DNA of 64,000 nucleotides from Pseudomonas kielensis (lineage in GTDB: Bacteria; Pseudomonadota; Gammaproteobacteria; Pseudomonadales; Pseudomonadaceae). The notes under the pieces were generated by a model. The model worked only from the letters and a program-made list of their open reading frames with translations, did not search any database and was not told the origin of the DNA. Both the position numbers and the translations under genes were made by a program. The stretch covers positions 223,323 through 287,322 of the forward strand of contig NZ_JACMYG010000005.1 in NCBI RefSeq assembly GCF_014236655.1. The letters run 5' to 3'. Below are positions 63,866 through 64,000 of this stretch, one piece after another (the stretch's first letter is position 1; each line of letters opens with the position of its first letter).

Positions 63866-64000
63866 GACATAAACCTCAAACAGAATATTGAATCGTAGAA
63901 ATGGGCTGCTAATGAAGGGGCTGTCCACACGGGGACGCCGCCAACCTTCCTGTGCGCGAGGGTTGGACAGCAATTGGCCGAAGAGTTTTATCGCGGGCAA

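Overview
The window is chromosomal DNA of a fluorescent Pseudomonas (P. fluorescens-like). This follows from the GC-rich coding bias, from gene blocks that match Pseudomonas synteny (ligA-zipA-smc-gntR-xdh; dacB-rlmKL-rmf-pyrD; cobA-oprF-sigX-cmpX-crfX-cmaX-rraA-hydrolase-ppsA-ppsR; gntR-prpBC-acnD-prpF-prpD; thrH/cysH), and from intergenic REP/REPIN repeats with the GTGGGAGCGAGC-type head. I see no rRNA, tRNA, CRISPR array, prophage or defence island. Coding density is high and nearly every gene is intact; only the first gene is cut, by the window edge.

Layout. 1-8.4 kb: a zinc-ribbon metallopeptidase-like gene, ligA, zipA, smc and a GntR regulator, all on the minus strand. 8.6-17.1 kb: purine catabolism (xdhA, xdhB, xdhC, guaD), a second GntR regulator and a BenE-type transporter. 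17.1-23.6 kb: yggL, dacB, rlmKL, rmf and pyrD. 23.7-33.9 kb: a complete nitrate-assimilation regulon (nasS, nasT; nitrate transporter plus a PP2C/Ser-Thr kinase fusion; NAD(P)H/FAD subunit, nitrate reductase, cobA). 33.9-43.2 kb: envelope and central-carbon block (oprF, sigX, cmpX, crfX, cmaX, rraA-like, alpha/beta hydrolase, ppsA, ppsR). 43.2-45.7 kb: a divergent MocR regulator/EamA exporter pair. 45.7-54.2 kb: the methylcitrate operon for propionate use, led by its GntR repressor. 54.4-57.5 kb: a three-gene RimK-related module made of a retropepsin-like protease, an inactive-transglutaminase 7TM protein and an ATP-grasp ligase. 57.6-64 kb: pabB, thrH, cysH, a LysR/SDR pair, a HAD phosphatase and a glycine-zipper protein.

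The most striking signal is in the RNA leaders of the nitrate cluster. Each of its three transcription units (nasST, narK-kinase and nirB-like-nasA-cobA) begins with a good sigma-54 -24/-12 element. Each is followed by two consecutive hexaloop hairpins (five of the six loops have A at position 1 and G at position 4, the ANTAR recognition pattern) and then by an intrinsic terminator ahead of the first gene. NasT, encoded here, is an ANTAR antiterminator, so the cluster looks like a self-contained nitrate-responsive antitermination regulon that includes its own regulator operon. In the nasST leader the second hairpin and the terminator share bases and exclude each other.

Other points of interest are a 158-bp MITE-like inverted-repeat element in the ppsA/ppsR divergent promoter, paired ATTGTCGACA operators around the prp promoter, a sigma-54 and Crc/Hfq-type motif set before xdhA, and a possible 62-residue Cys-containing small gene between rlmKL and dacB.
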